In this document: in pieces, positions 1 to 12,900 of the stretch
Position numbering within the stretch: the first letter of the stretch is position 1
Layout of the letters: the number at the start of each line of letters is the position of its first letter
Source: Aphelocoma coerulescens
Taxonomy: Eukaryota > Chordata > Aves > Passeriformes > Corvidae
Assembly: GCF_041296385.1 (NCBI RefSeq)
Contig: NW_027184085.1
Span: 58,686,109 to 58,750,108, forward strand
Reading direction: 5' to 3'
DNA length: 64,000 nt
Made by a program: the position numbers and the translations under genes
Notes under the pieces: generated by a model
Databases searched by the model: none
Told to the model about the DNA's origin: nothing
Seen by the model: only the letters and a program-made list of their open reading frames with translations

Positions 1-860
1 AGAGCCTGGGCACAGGGGTTTCTGAAGTTTGTCACTAGAAGTTATTGCTTTAGAGACACCATGTATTTATAAATCAGCCTACAGAATGTAAAAATAAAAA
101 GCTTTATGAAATCCTGGCAATCCATTACTAATTATCAGACTTCTTCGAAGTAAGTGTAACTTTCAGATACCTCTTTTTTGTTTCAACAAGAAATTCTGCC
201 ATTTATTTATAGCTTGCAATTTTTTTTGTCTGCTACACTCTCAAAAGATTTTTAAAAACTACTAATGAAGAAATCCAGACATATGCATATCTTGAATGAG
301 TCTAACAAGCAACTCTCAGGGGCTGTAATCTGGGAAAACTCAGCCATCTCTGAAAAGAATTTGCTACTGCAGTAACTAATACCTTGAGAATTGTGACAGG
401 AACAAAAGTAATTGTTTTTTGCCACCTCATTAAGATGTCGATTTGTTCTTTACATACATAATTTAAATCTTATCCTCTTACAGGCACACTGACACAATCA
501 ACATTGAAGAATTAGGTAAACACCCCAGAAGTTTTATGATACCACCTTACAGAAATATTTAACAGTTCTGGTAATTAGTATCAGATGAATAATACATAGA
601 CATGTAGTATATTTGCCTATTGTATCAAAGATTAAGCATACTTTACTAAGTGTCCTGTAGGAAAGCAACACTTGATCTCAAAAACATAGTTTCAGAACTC
701 CTTCAAGAATATAACAGGTTGCCTCTCTTCTCCCACACTCCTTGTAAAAATTATATGCAGTAATACAGTTTGAAACAAAGCTTCCCTATTTCTATTTACA
801 ATATGGCTACAGGAACTGTTGTCATAGTGAAAAACAAATCAGCAATACAGAAGGACTGAC
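1..860. other. Part of HSD17B4 intron 14
   Basis: AT-rich sequence downstream of the exon 14 donor. I looked for the continuation of the hydratase domain on the minus strand and did not find it. No repeat recognised. Confidence 0.7.
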
Positions 861-912
861 CTGAGGTTGGTAATGGTTTATAAAGCTCCAGATACTGCTC
901 ACCATGCAGCAT
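861..912 (-). CDS. HSD17B4: HSD17B4 coding exon 14 (last exon in window)
   Basis: The exon encodes [17 protein letters not shown], a well-conserved hydratase-domain segment. The acceptor is atatag and the donor gtcagt. 52 nt, leaving one base. The next exon is not visible in positions 1-860. Confidence 0.93.
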
Positions 913-3900
913 CTATATAAAGAAAGACAGTGCTGTAACAACAATGAATAGATTACTTTCTCCCCCAAGTCAATACACAGCTATTTTAGAAAATGTTCAG
1001 AGCAAACAAATTTAAAAAACAACCAAGTTTTATTCTTCTGTTTTTCTAACTTCATCCCCAGATTATTTTCAAATAAAGCTTTAAGCTTTTGTGGTTTAAA
1101 AAAAAGTGTAGTGAACACAAATTAAAATTGAGTATCAAATTCATGATACATCTCATCATAGGAAGACACATTATACAAGAGAAGTAAATTAATTCTTTGG
1201 ATGTAAGAATTCAAAACACTAGATTTTTCTCTTCTAGAACAAAAGGAACTTAACAATATTACAAAAATACTAACTGAAGACACCTTTCAGTTACATGACA
1301 CACAACCAAAATTAGCTACTTAACTCTACCATACCTTTGCAAGATCAATATTTAGCCCTGGAAGAGAAGGAACACCATCAAACATTGAAGTTTGAGCAGG
1401 AATGACTCCAAAGCTGGGTAAACAGCAGAACTCTTCATTTCCTTCAAAGAGAAATTTTAGGTGGTCTGGATCCTTAGTTGACATTCCCACACCAAGTGCA
1501 TACAGAATAGGCTCCAAGTGAGTATATGTATACACGTTGGTAGCCAATTCACGGCCAACAATGCCTGTCTGGAAATTAGAAGACAGTGTAAAATAAAAAT
1601 TGAAAATAGTTAATATTGAACTTGCATTCTTTCTATAATTCTCTATCACACAAACTTGACATTTGAGCATTTTCTTTACAGTAACATGTAGGCGTAAATT
1701 ATGAGTATACCATAAAATATTAATGTATTCATTGCAATACAAGCAACCCAAATGCAAGGCATTATACTTTGCTTCAAGCAATCTATTTCAAGAATAAATG
1801 GTGTAACTTCATACAGCTGCACTCCCAGCAGTGCCTAAGATTTTTTCTAAAACAAACCACAAATGAAATACTTAACACCATAGTAAGACTGAAATGAGGA
1901 AAAATTATCTATAGAGAAGGAGCCAAAGCAAAACGACACTGCCCAGCAACACCCAAGCCCTCCTGCTTTTCTGAACAATACCCTAATTAAAGAGGCTTAA
2001 CAGAACTTACATGCAGTTAGATTCTGCATTATCCAGTCTATTCAGCCATACATTTTCCAATCATCAATAGGAAAAACAGAGACTGGAGTCTGGAGATGTT
2101 TTTTATTCTGCCTCCTTGCTTCACTTTAAACCTCCCCTTTCTTTTTGCAGACAGCAATCCAGAGTACAAGCTGGCCAGCAACACAAGTCTCTCTGCTCAA
2201 GGTTTCCACCCAGCTTTGAGTGCATCTGGTAGACAGATGTACTTACCGTGTCAACAGATGAAGAGACCACTGATCTTGTTGCATTCATAGACACATTCCC
2301 TTGAGACTCTATCTGACTTAGAGCATCACTCAACACACTTATAGACTCTAGACAAAGGAATTGAAAAAAACTCACTTTTAGATAATCATGCATGACACAC
2401 TCCAGTTACAGACACACAACACACACACAAGTAAATGAGACATAGACTGGTATTTCTCAGTTCAGTTTTAAGCACAGTAAATATACATCTGCAAATTGAG
2501 CACAGTGCTGCATTTCACAAGCATCCACACAAAAGGAGAGGATAAGTGATTTCCACACAGGTTCCATCAGTTCTGCACCCACCACTCAACCATGACACCT
2601 ATTTCAATGTGTTAAGGAGAAGATAATGAGCACTATACGTTTCAACTGTCTGAGAAGCAAATATCTGAAAATTACTACTGATTTTCTTACAATGAAAATT
2701 ATTTGCAATACAAGTCATAGGTCTAAATCTCCTGACTGTTACCCTCTTTCCTGGATCAGACAGATAGATAGAAAAGCAAGTAAGTCTGAGACTGAATAAT
2801 GACAAAATTATAAATGAGATGATGCATGGCTGAATTCAGCTATGGAAAACACAGGCCATCAAGAACGGCTTGTTCCTTGGAGCTTAGTATGGCAAAAATC
2901 AGTATTAGACATAAGAAAGAATCAAGCTAAAGGTAGTGAGAATCTTGCACAGAAAAATAAAAATGTGTTTAAATCAGAAAAGTGCAAAATCATTATTTAA
3001 CTACCTTAACCCAGAGTTACTGCCCTCCACTTCCAAACCCCGGTGCCCATACTGACTTGCATTGCTGCTTGGATTAACACCACCATGTTGCTCTATCACA
3101 CAGCACTACTCTAAACACCCTACAAGGTAACTGCATGCCCTCTTGCAGAATCCTGTTTTCCTAAACTATCTCTTGCTTACCAATCTCACTGACAGAATCA
3201 TCATAACATCTTATTTGTGGCCTGAATCTTAGGAAGAAAAGGAACATCTAGGAAACAAACATATGTTGTCACCTCTTCTGTCAAAGACAAGTTTCCTCTT
3301 TGGATACAAGCTCTGTCACAATATGGCATGAGGTTATGACATTTACATAATGTGAAAATGTGCAAAACGAGACTTGTAATTTATAAGAACCTTTTAAAAG
3401 GTAATCTCTTTATTCCTTTGTTCATTCATTAAATGAATAAAAGAAAAGCAATACAAAGCTATTGGCAAAAGTAACAGACTGTTCCTACTTTTTCTGCACG
3501 AATCACAGGAAGGTTTCACATTGCTTTAAAATCTTCACAGGAAAATATAGGTTTGACCTCCAAGCAAACCTGAATGTTTCCTCAACTTAGCATGATCACA
3601 AACCATTTACATGCAGGAATATAAAGATCACTTTTCATGGTCAGACCCAAAGATTAAAAGCATGTATTTTTGACAAAATGTCATAATTAAGACCAACAGT
3701 ACAAAGGCAAGCCGTACATTAATAATGGTGCAGAACAGTACAATCTCCTCTTCAAGGAGTCATTTCTTCCAGAATGTATAACACGACTGGACTATAAAAT
3801 TGGTTAGCTGGTTAGTGTCTGGCTGAATACTTAGATCACAGAATCATAGAACAGTGTGGGTTGGAATGGACCCTTAAAGGTCAGCTAGTCCAACTCCCTT

Positions 3901-6900
3901 GCAATGATCAGATAAATCTTCAACTAGATCAGAGCCCCATCATACCTGACCTTGAATGTATACAGGATGGGGCATCTACTACCTATCTAGGAAAATTCTT
4001 CCAGTGTTTAACCATCCTCATTGTAAAAAGCTTCTTCCTTATAGTTAATCTAAAACAACCCTCTCTTGGTTTAAAGCCATTAAATCTCATCCTATTGCAA
4101 CAGGCCCTGCCAAAAAAGTTAAGTAGTGAAAGACTACAAAAAGGTGTCACTGAAGCCTTCTCTTCTCTAGACTGAGCAAACCCAACTCTCTCCACCTTTC
4201 CTTTTAGGAGAGGAATCCCATGACTTTGATCATTTTTGTGGCCCTCCTCTAGCCTTGCTCCAGCTGGTCTACGTCCTTCCTGTGTATCCTTCTCCAGGAT
4301 ACAACTGACCTGGGCTGCAGGTGCACATTGCCAGCTTTTGTCCAACTTTTCATCCACCAGGATCTCCAAGTCTTTCTCCATAGGGATGTTTCTGATGCTT
4401 TCATCCTACATAGATACTGGGGCTTGCCCTAACCTAGGTGCAACACCTTGTACTTAGCATTGTTGAAGCTCATGAGGTTCCCATGGGCTCACTCCTCAAG
4501 CTTGTCCAGGTCCCTCTGGATGACATCCCATCCCTCAGGTGTGTCACCGTACCACTCCAGCCCAGTGCACCCTCATCAAGTTTGAAGAGGGTGCACTCAA
4601 TCCCCTTCACTCAATCACCTTCATCAACAGTACCTCTTACATGGTACTGTTCACAATACAGGCCCCTAAGGGACACTATTCATTACTGATCTCCATGTGG
4701 ACATTGAGACATTGACCATCCAACAAACACCTTCTCCACCACATCTGCGTCTCTGTAATTTAGACATGTTAAGGGGGGCTGTGTCAAAGGCCTTACACCA
4801 GTTCAGACAAATGACATTCATAGCCCTTCCCTTACTCACTGATGGAGTCATTCCATCACAGAAGGCCATTGGGTTGGTCAGACAGGATTTGCCCTTGGTG
4901 AATCTCCACTGGCTGTCTCAAATCAGCTCCCTGTTCTCCATGATCCTCCCACACACAGAGGTAAGGCTGCTAGGCTGGTAATTCCCAACTTTTCTAACTT
5001 TTGAAATGTATGTTGTCGAAGGCCTCATAAAATTGTTTTGGTTTTTTTTAAGACCTTGGCCTACTGTTAAATTTGTAATCAGCAAAAGCACGTGAACTGG
5101 ATCATACCAGAATCATTTCGTGAAGCATTTATTGATTTTCAAATATGGAATATTCTTTTAAGTACTCTTGGGTTTATTTTTTATATCTATAACAGACATC
5201 AACTGTGTGAGATATGTTGGTGGCTCCAGGCCCAAACTTTTGGAGAGGTATCAGCAAAAAGTGTACGCTATTCCTTATGTTTCTTTATGCTTCAAGGTGG
5301 TTTTCATATTTTGATAACAAAGCTACTTTTAAGATCCTACTCCTTTGGGTTACCTGAAAATGCTTGAACAAGCTATTAGATACCATCAAATACAGGTAGC
5401 AAAACTGCTATGGGGGATGGGGAGTTACTGTCAGTTTTTATTTTTTTAATAAAGAGATGGGGAAAAAATGTTAATTTCTCTTTTACCCCTCCCTGAATTA
5501 CTAAGTTACATAACTTTTGCAGGTAAGAACCCCAGTGCTAACATATTCTTTACATCTTCCAGGGACTATGGCAGCAGCATGCAAGTGTAATGTCCCAACA
5601 CATTAATTTGTTTCAGTCTCCCCTGCACTTCTGCTGCTTGGCATAAGAAGTTGGACTTACGGTTATGATCAAATACATTGTTATGAGCTACTAATGCAAT
5701 ATCAGACTACCCAAAAAGAAAGACGAAACATTAAAAGTCACCGATAAGTGATGTTTGGACATTGATAAGGATGTCTTCGCATTAATTTTGAGTAGCGCAA
5801 GGTTGAGGAGGAAAGCACAGAGTGGTACATGAGTTTTCAGTAAACACACAAGGATGTCTGAAATTAATGCTTCAGCAGTAGACTTAACTATGACAATTAG
5901 TAATTTTTTAATACATGACTCCACATACTGAGTAAGGTTCTTTTTAAGACCAAATAAATATACAATTATACCAAAGGGTATAATTTGGGCAGAAACAAAC
6001 CCAATAGGAAACGTTTTAATTAATGCAATGATTTTATTATTGGTATAGGGGTATTTTTTAAATGGCTCTACTATCAGTGAACTCTAAAACCTTAAATGTT
6101 CACCACCTCAGAATGGCCTGCTATTATACAGCAAATCATTAGCAGACAGGAAGAAAAGATTAAGCTGGAGAATAAAGGTTGAAAATAGTCACAACAAAGG
6201 CCGTCTGTTTCCAAAAGATTCATTTTCCAATATGGGGACATTGCATATGAACCATATCCCTTAACAATGGAGGAAACAGCACAAGTGTTTAAACCTTCTG
6301 TAAATACATATAAGGAAAGCTGACACTGAAGCTGGAACACTTCTCCTCTTATGCAAAATCTGTCTTTATATACACACAAAGTGTGCATACATATACACAC
6401 ACACCTTTGATATGCTATACATTTATTTACTTTATGTCTGACATAAGCTTTTAAGATGTGCCAGAAGTCAGACAATGAGCTGTTTTCTGTAAATAGCTTC
6501 TAAGAGAATTAAAAATGCACATAAATTTCTAAGAGCCAATTACAGACCTATAGAATACTAGATTTAGCTGAAACTGACTCACATCTTCACAACTGAAGAG
6601 AAACTTGAGACGGAGTGCCTCATGTGGGTCATAGACACAATATAAATTCTGCTTCCCTAAGTAAGAGAACAACACACTAACTTGTGCCATAGATACTACA
6701 GAATGCTGTGTACAGTACGCAGTCTGCAAGACAGGGATGGCTGTCCTCTGCCTCTACCACAACACAATCTCATTCCCTTTTCATGAGAGGAAGAATCAAA
6801 CAAAGACACAAGAGCAAGTAGTACACTGTGGAGGCAAGGAGAAAAGACACCAACACACAGTGCATGGTGCAACTGTGGCCTACTGCAACCTGCACCACAC

Positions 6901-9900
6901 ATCCAGAAGTTTCTGCACCACACTTAATTTGGTCTTTCTGCTTATGTACAGAATACAAAGTTATAAAGTCAAGCCTCTCTTATCAGTATTACTAAAACAA
7001 GATTAGCATCTCCAATTACAGGGTTTTCTACTACATTATAATCAAATACTTTATCTAATTACTTTTTTGGTTTTTTTTTCTTAGTACACAAATGCTCTTC
7101 CACAACATCAAATTACTCAAATTAAGGAAATCTGCAGGAAGTTTTAACTTGCAGATGTTAGCTATTGTACCTTTCAATTTTGAATGCAAGTATTCTAATT
7201 AGTTTCATTTATTTCACAGTCAAATACCTCCAAGCAATAAAGTGGAGAATTTGACAGTAGAAAAAAATTCCAATAGAACTAAAAATTCTATTCAGCCAAC
7301 TTAAGAATTGTCCTCAACCCTTATGCTGATTCTCACAAATAGACAATACAACAATTAATGCACAAGTTTTTATTCAGTATCTGTGGCATGACAGTACTGG
7401 AAGGAAAAAACTCTATCTCGGCTAAGTTCATACCAAAACAGAAGCTAAGGCATGGAAGATTCATGCCAATGCAACATTTATAATTTCCTGACTGTAAAAA
7501 CCTGCCATGTTGTATTGTGAGCACTTTTACTTCAGAAGTTCAAAATCTTCTTCAGCTTTTTTCTCCTCATAGCATCAACTGGCAGTTGTGAAATACTGTA
7601 TCTAATGCTGAAGCAACTTCGAAAAGAAATCCCCATCTACAACACTTTTCTGCTAGCAACCCCTAAAAATAACATAGTACATGTGACAGGTTGTAGAACA
7701 GATCAGAAGTGATAAAGCTGGAATTATGGTGTTATAAATACCATTCCATAGCAGAACAGAAAACACGTATAAACTTGCATGCATTTGGAAACAGGGTATC
7801 TGTAAACCAAAGATCAGTAAGGTGACCTAGAAATACTGTTTGGATGGTTACATTCCCCAGCGTGCCAAGATGTGACGGAAAGGACAAGGTGTCTCCCATT
7901 ACGGTTTTGGTACAGGCATCTGAAAACATATCCCCTAAGGTTTTTAACAAAATGTCCTAATGGATTTCTGAAACAACAGCTTAAACATCTACTGTGCATT
8001 TAAATATCTTGGAAATTCAGCTGGCATTGTACATAAGGATGCCTTTTTCCCTCCTGCCCTACATTCTTAAATGCTGGCAAGGAACAAGAAAAGTAAACAA
8101 AGCATTGAAAGAGAAAATCATTTTGGTCACCAGCCAAGGGAGTGATGTGACCCAAGAACATAAGGCACAGTAAGAACTTCTTTGCAGTGATATATTCCAA
8201 GACTTAACCAGAGTGAAATGTTCACCAAAAACCAAGATTCCAGGGCTGAAAGAAAAATACATTCTATTACTCTATTCTGTCTGCATGCAGGTACAATCAA
8301 ATAAAACATTGCCATTAGTCTGACTCTAGTGCTTACAATAACAGTGATGTCACTTCTCTAGAAACTCTTAACATAAATCATGTCTTAATTCTACAGGCAA
8401 GAACACAAAAGTTTCTTTAGAAAGATCTGACCATAATGAAGCAGCAAATTATTAATGCAACACATTTACAAAAAAATTCACTAGTTCTGTAGATTTCGAA
8501 GTTTCAGCAAATGTTTGAAAGAAAGCATTCTCTTCTAAGCTTTGCTTACTCAAGCTATCCACCAAGAATCAAAGCATAGTTTGGGTTGGAAGGGACCATT
8601 ACATATCAGCTAGCTCAACCCCCCCGCAACTCCCCTGAGTAGGGACATCTTCAAATAAATCAGTTTGCTGAGAGCCCTGTCTGACCAGACCTTGAATATT
8701 TCCAGGCATGGGGCATCCACCACCTCTCTGGGCAACTTATATCAGTATTTCAGCACCCTCATTGTAAAAATCTTCCCTCTTATGTCAATGTAAATTGATC
8801 CTCTTTTAGTTTAAAACAATTACCCCTTGTCCTATGCAGCAGGGTACATCTGTTCCACCTTTCCCATACTTCTCACAGGCCTCCGTAAAGTACTGAAAGG
8901 CTACAATAAGGTCTCCCTAGAACATTCACTTCCCCAAGCTGAACAGCCCCAACTCTCAGAAGTCTCCCTTACCTTGGATGGTTCTGGGTTTGCTGGCGTT
9001 ATCAAAGTCACACACTTTCTCCCATTTATCTCTCACTGCTTCAGGCGTCATTGGCTGATTCTTTCCTCTGACAATGGCACCCAAGGATCGCTCCCAGCGC
9101 ACTAATGGGAAACATCAGCCAGAGAGTTCAAGTAACAAACAGAAGTTTTTTGGTTTTTAGGTAACTTGCATCCAGGCAACTACCTTCAAGATGGTGCAAT
9201 AAGGGAAACATTTTAAGTACTCCAAAGTAACTCACGAATATAACTTCTAGCTGGACTAAAGGGCTCACTGCTTCAACTAACATTTAGAAAGGAAATAGCA
9301 CTGGTTTTAAATTTCACTGTAGTTAAACAGACTTACTACTCTCCAGAAATATTAGTTTTAGGATACTGTGTACTGAAAAGTTGTAGCTAGTATGTATCTA
9401 CAGACTATCTCTTCTGACAGGACTTTAACTATTAATGCTTAGGAACCTTTAGAAAGCATGGAAAACTACTGAGGAGAAGTGAACATCACTTGTTAGCTAT
9501 AAAAGAACATTAATACCAGTAGCCAACACCTCTAAATGGTCTCAGAAGTTGTATTTCAATACTGTAACCTGAGAGAAACTGGTAAGGCCAATGTGAAATT
9601 AGTTCCACAAGGATACAGACTTCTTGGATTGTAATTCTAATACTTAATCAGTCATGTTGGGTTTGCCCTTAATTAGCAAACGGCAATGAATAAGGCCAGA
9701 CTGGTACCTAATTAACAACCTGGTTCCATTTCATTAACTTCAACAATAGCCATTATAATGATGAAAAATTGTGGTTTTTCTTGATCAAACTGCAGATTTT
9801 CAGTTGTATTAAAAGCTAACTCCTTGTGAAGTGCATCAAGACATTTTGTGCTGCTGCTCCGCTTCTTTTAATCTGTTCACCACACTTCTTGGAAACACTG

Positions 9901-12900
9901 TTCCAGTTACACAGAACACTTGCAGTTAGTTAGAAATGTACAAAATGGTTATCAAGTGGGGAAAAAAAAATTTAAAAGAAAACAAAACTACTTCCTGAAT
10001 TAACAGCCCTACTTCCAACCTACTGGTGATACTCATATAGGCTGAAAAGCTGAACAGTTCATGAAAATAATGCTTGCACTAGGTTCAGTGGATTTAGGAA
10101 AATAGTCAAGACATCTCACACACTGAATATTTTTTCTTCCCGTAAGTCCTCAGTATTGTCTGCAAGCTTTCCTTACATTCATATTTAAGCTGGTTACTGT
10201 AGGGAGTCACTAAGGAAAATACATAGGTAGCATAGCTACTGGTTATTTAAGAAGACTAATTGCTTCTACATGCTTATACACTAGCATTTTAATAGAAGTG
10301 TAAGTAAAGGTGGAAAGCAATGAAAAAGGATGAAATGAAAAATTAAAAAACATGCCTGTTTATCAGCATGTAGTACTTTTATATCATATTAGAGTTATCA
10401 AGAAAAGGCAGCAATGTATACTTAGCACAACAAATTCTACTTCAAATTATGCCTGGGATCCAAGAGTTACTTAGGCAGATTTTCAGTTACTGTTAGTTCA
10501 AAAGCACAACAATGCACAAACCTAAGTTACCAGTTTTTCCCCACATGAAGTTAAATTTGTGACTTCTACTGAATATAAGCAGTTTCCTCAGAACCCCAGG
10601 CTTTTATTCATCTTCTCTGCCGAGTAAAAAATGTCTTGAGTATACAGGTTAACAATAAAGAAAGTTTGCACAGTCTCAATGTCAATTCAAAACACAAGAT
10701 CAATCCTGAAACATAAAGAACTTACGTTTTCCAATCCATCCAGCTCCCACCTGCCAAGAAAAAAAGAATATCATCAGCTTATGACATCTCACAAAGCAAA
10801 GCTTTGGTAATGTTGGGAAACAAAACTATACTCCACAACAAACTCAATATATCAAAAATTTCTGAACTACTGCTGCTTTATTTAACAGTTTAGTTAAGCA
10901 CCTGAATATGATGCAGACAAAACAGTTTCTATCCAATATATGAGTTAGCAGTTTGATGCCAATACCTATAATGAATATCATAATTAAGTAATTAATTCTT
11001 CCTGCAAGCTACTTTCTACGTTTGAATGATTTACAAAACAAAAATGTCTTTTGAATTTGGTATCTTTTCAACCTTAAAAGAGTACAATAAGAATTTTAAC
11101 AATCAAATTGGTAGCATTTTGAGCACAGACCAGAATTTGACAAGGCTGCTACTGCCTGAAGCACTTGTCAAATACTTCACAACAGATCAATATTTCTTCT
11201 GTCAATGCTGAGTATGTAGGCCACACATGGTGATTTAGTTTCAGCAAGAAGTTTAAGACTGGACAAGATAAAACAAACAACTGATTTTGGGGAAAGGAGT
11301 AAAGGAAGCGAAAGAGGGATAAGAAAGTGAAAAAAAACTTACCTCAAACAGACTGCCATTCTCAGCACAGCTCTCATGGCAAAGCCAAACTACTAAGGGA
11401 GCAACATATTCTGGTTTGAAAGCATCAACCAGATCTAGAGCAAATCAGAAGGAGAATCATGAAATAGAAGTACTCTACAGTTTCACCAAATTATTTAATC
11501 TAACACCCTCTTCTGAACAGCAGTGCCAGAAGAATTTAATCAATAGTGTTGTGTCATGAAACAAAAGGACAAACTAAAAGAAACATTTGAAGATTCAATA
11601 AATAGGAACAACTCGTGAGATACATATATGCCGCCAAACCCCATGACACGGCTTCTCAACCAGAGAGATGAAAGCCTGTTTAACTGTTGTGAACACTGTT
11701 ACATGCCAACTACAAATCCAGATAACCTTCCTAAACTTCCATCTGACAGGCAGCCTGACACAAGGACAAGCCAGCTACACATAATCCTGACACAGATGTA
11801 CCCAAGCAATCTTCCTTTTAGTCTGCTAGTCAGCTATATAGACAAGACATTATGAAAATAATTGCAGCTGCTGATTGTTTAAGAATTATCTCACTTGGAA
11901 ATGCCAATTTTTCCAAATGGTACAGGAAATTATCAGCCCTGCTAAATTTACATATCAATCCTATTTCAGGATTTTCATTTACATCTGGCACAATAGAAAG
12001 CTATCTGAAAATTGAGACATTGTCATGGAACAGTATGGTTGTCCAGGCAGCTCTTATCACATATTCTGTCCACTGTCTATATAATAACTTTGCTTAATTT
12101 CCTTTTCACCCTTTAGAATATTATACTTTCAGCAGCAATAGATATACAGCTGTTCCTCAGCTAAAGGTCATCAAGCATTTTCGATTATAGCCAGGTTTTC
12201 CCAGATGAAGAGCTGAGAAAGCTTATCATTGTGAGTACTTACTTAGTAGCAAAACTAAAGTAAACAGAAGTTCATTTTTAGAAGTTACATAAAAGTAGAA
12301 GAAAGTTGAATTCCATTTTAAATGGCAGTTGTAAGTGCATAGCAAACCCCTTAGGCTTTTCCAAAGTATTCCACTTTATGCCACGCACAATTTAGCCTCA
12401 AAATCTAGCCCTAGACTATTATCATTAATGCTTGTAATCCACTACTAAAATTATTAAAAAAATAGGTGGTAGAAGTTAAAAAAAACCACAACCATACAGA
12501 AGATGCAAACTGCTTTTAAGAATTATAGGCAAGAACAACAATATGTGGATCAAGTTGAACATATATAACAATGTATGGGAATGTACAGCAATGAAAAAGC
12601 ATAGGTGCTTGCAGACACCTGAAGACAAAGAGTGAGATAACAAGGATAATTTGATAAGACATCCGAAAATGCTTTTAAAGTTGTGTTCAAAGGTGTTCAA
12701 ATCTTTTAAGGGTATTTGAAAAACTGGACAGGGATGGAGTGAACTAGATAAAAAATGAATCATCAGAGCTGAAAGTATCTTACAGAGAGACAAAAGGATC
12801 TCACTCTTCTTAAAATGACTAAGAAAGAAAATTATGAGACTTTTTTATCATCCTATGTAGATTAAGTATCTTCCGAACATGCCAGCTACTGTACTCCATT

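Larger units (their letters stand above)
2348..8972. other. HSD17B4 intron 11
   Basis: A 6.6-kb intron, the longest in the visible part of the gene. It holds two CR1 fragments (3837-4990 and 8565-8962) and the two candidate cassette exons (6583-6656, 5661-5706). The rest is AT-rich with nothing recognised. Confidence 0.85.
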
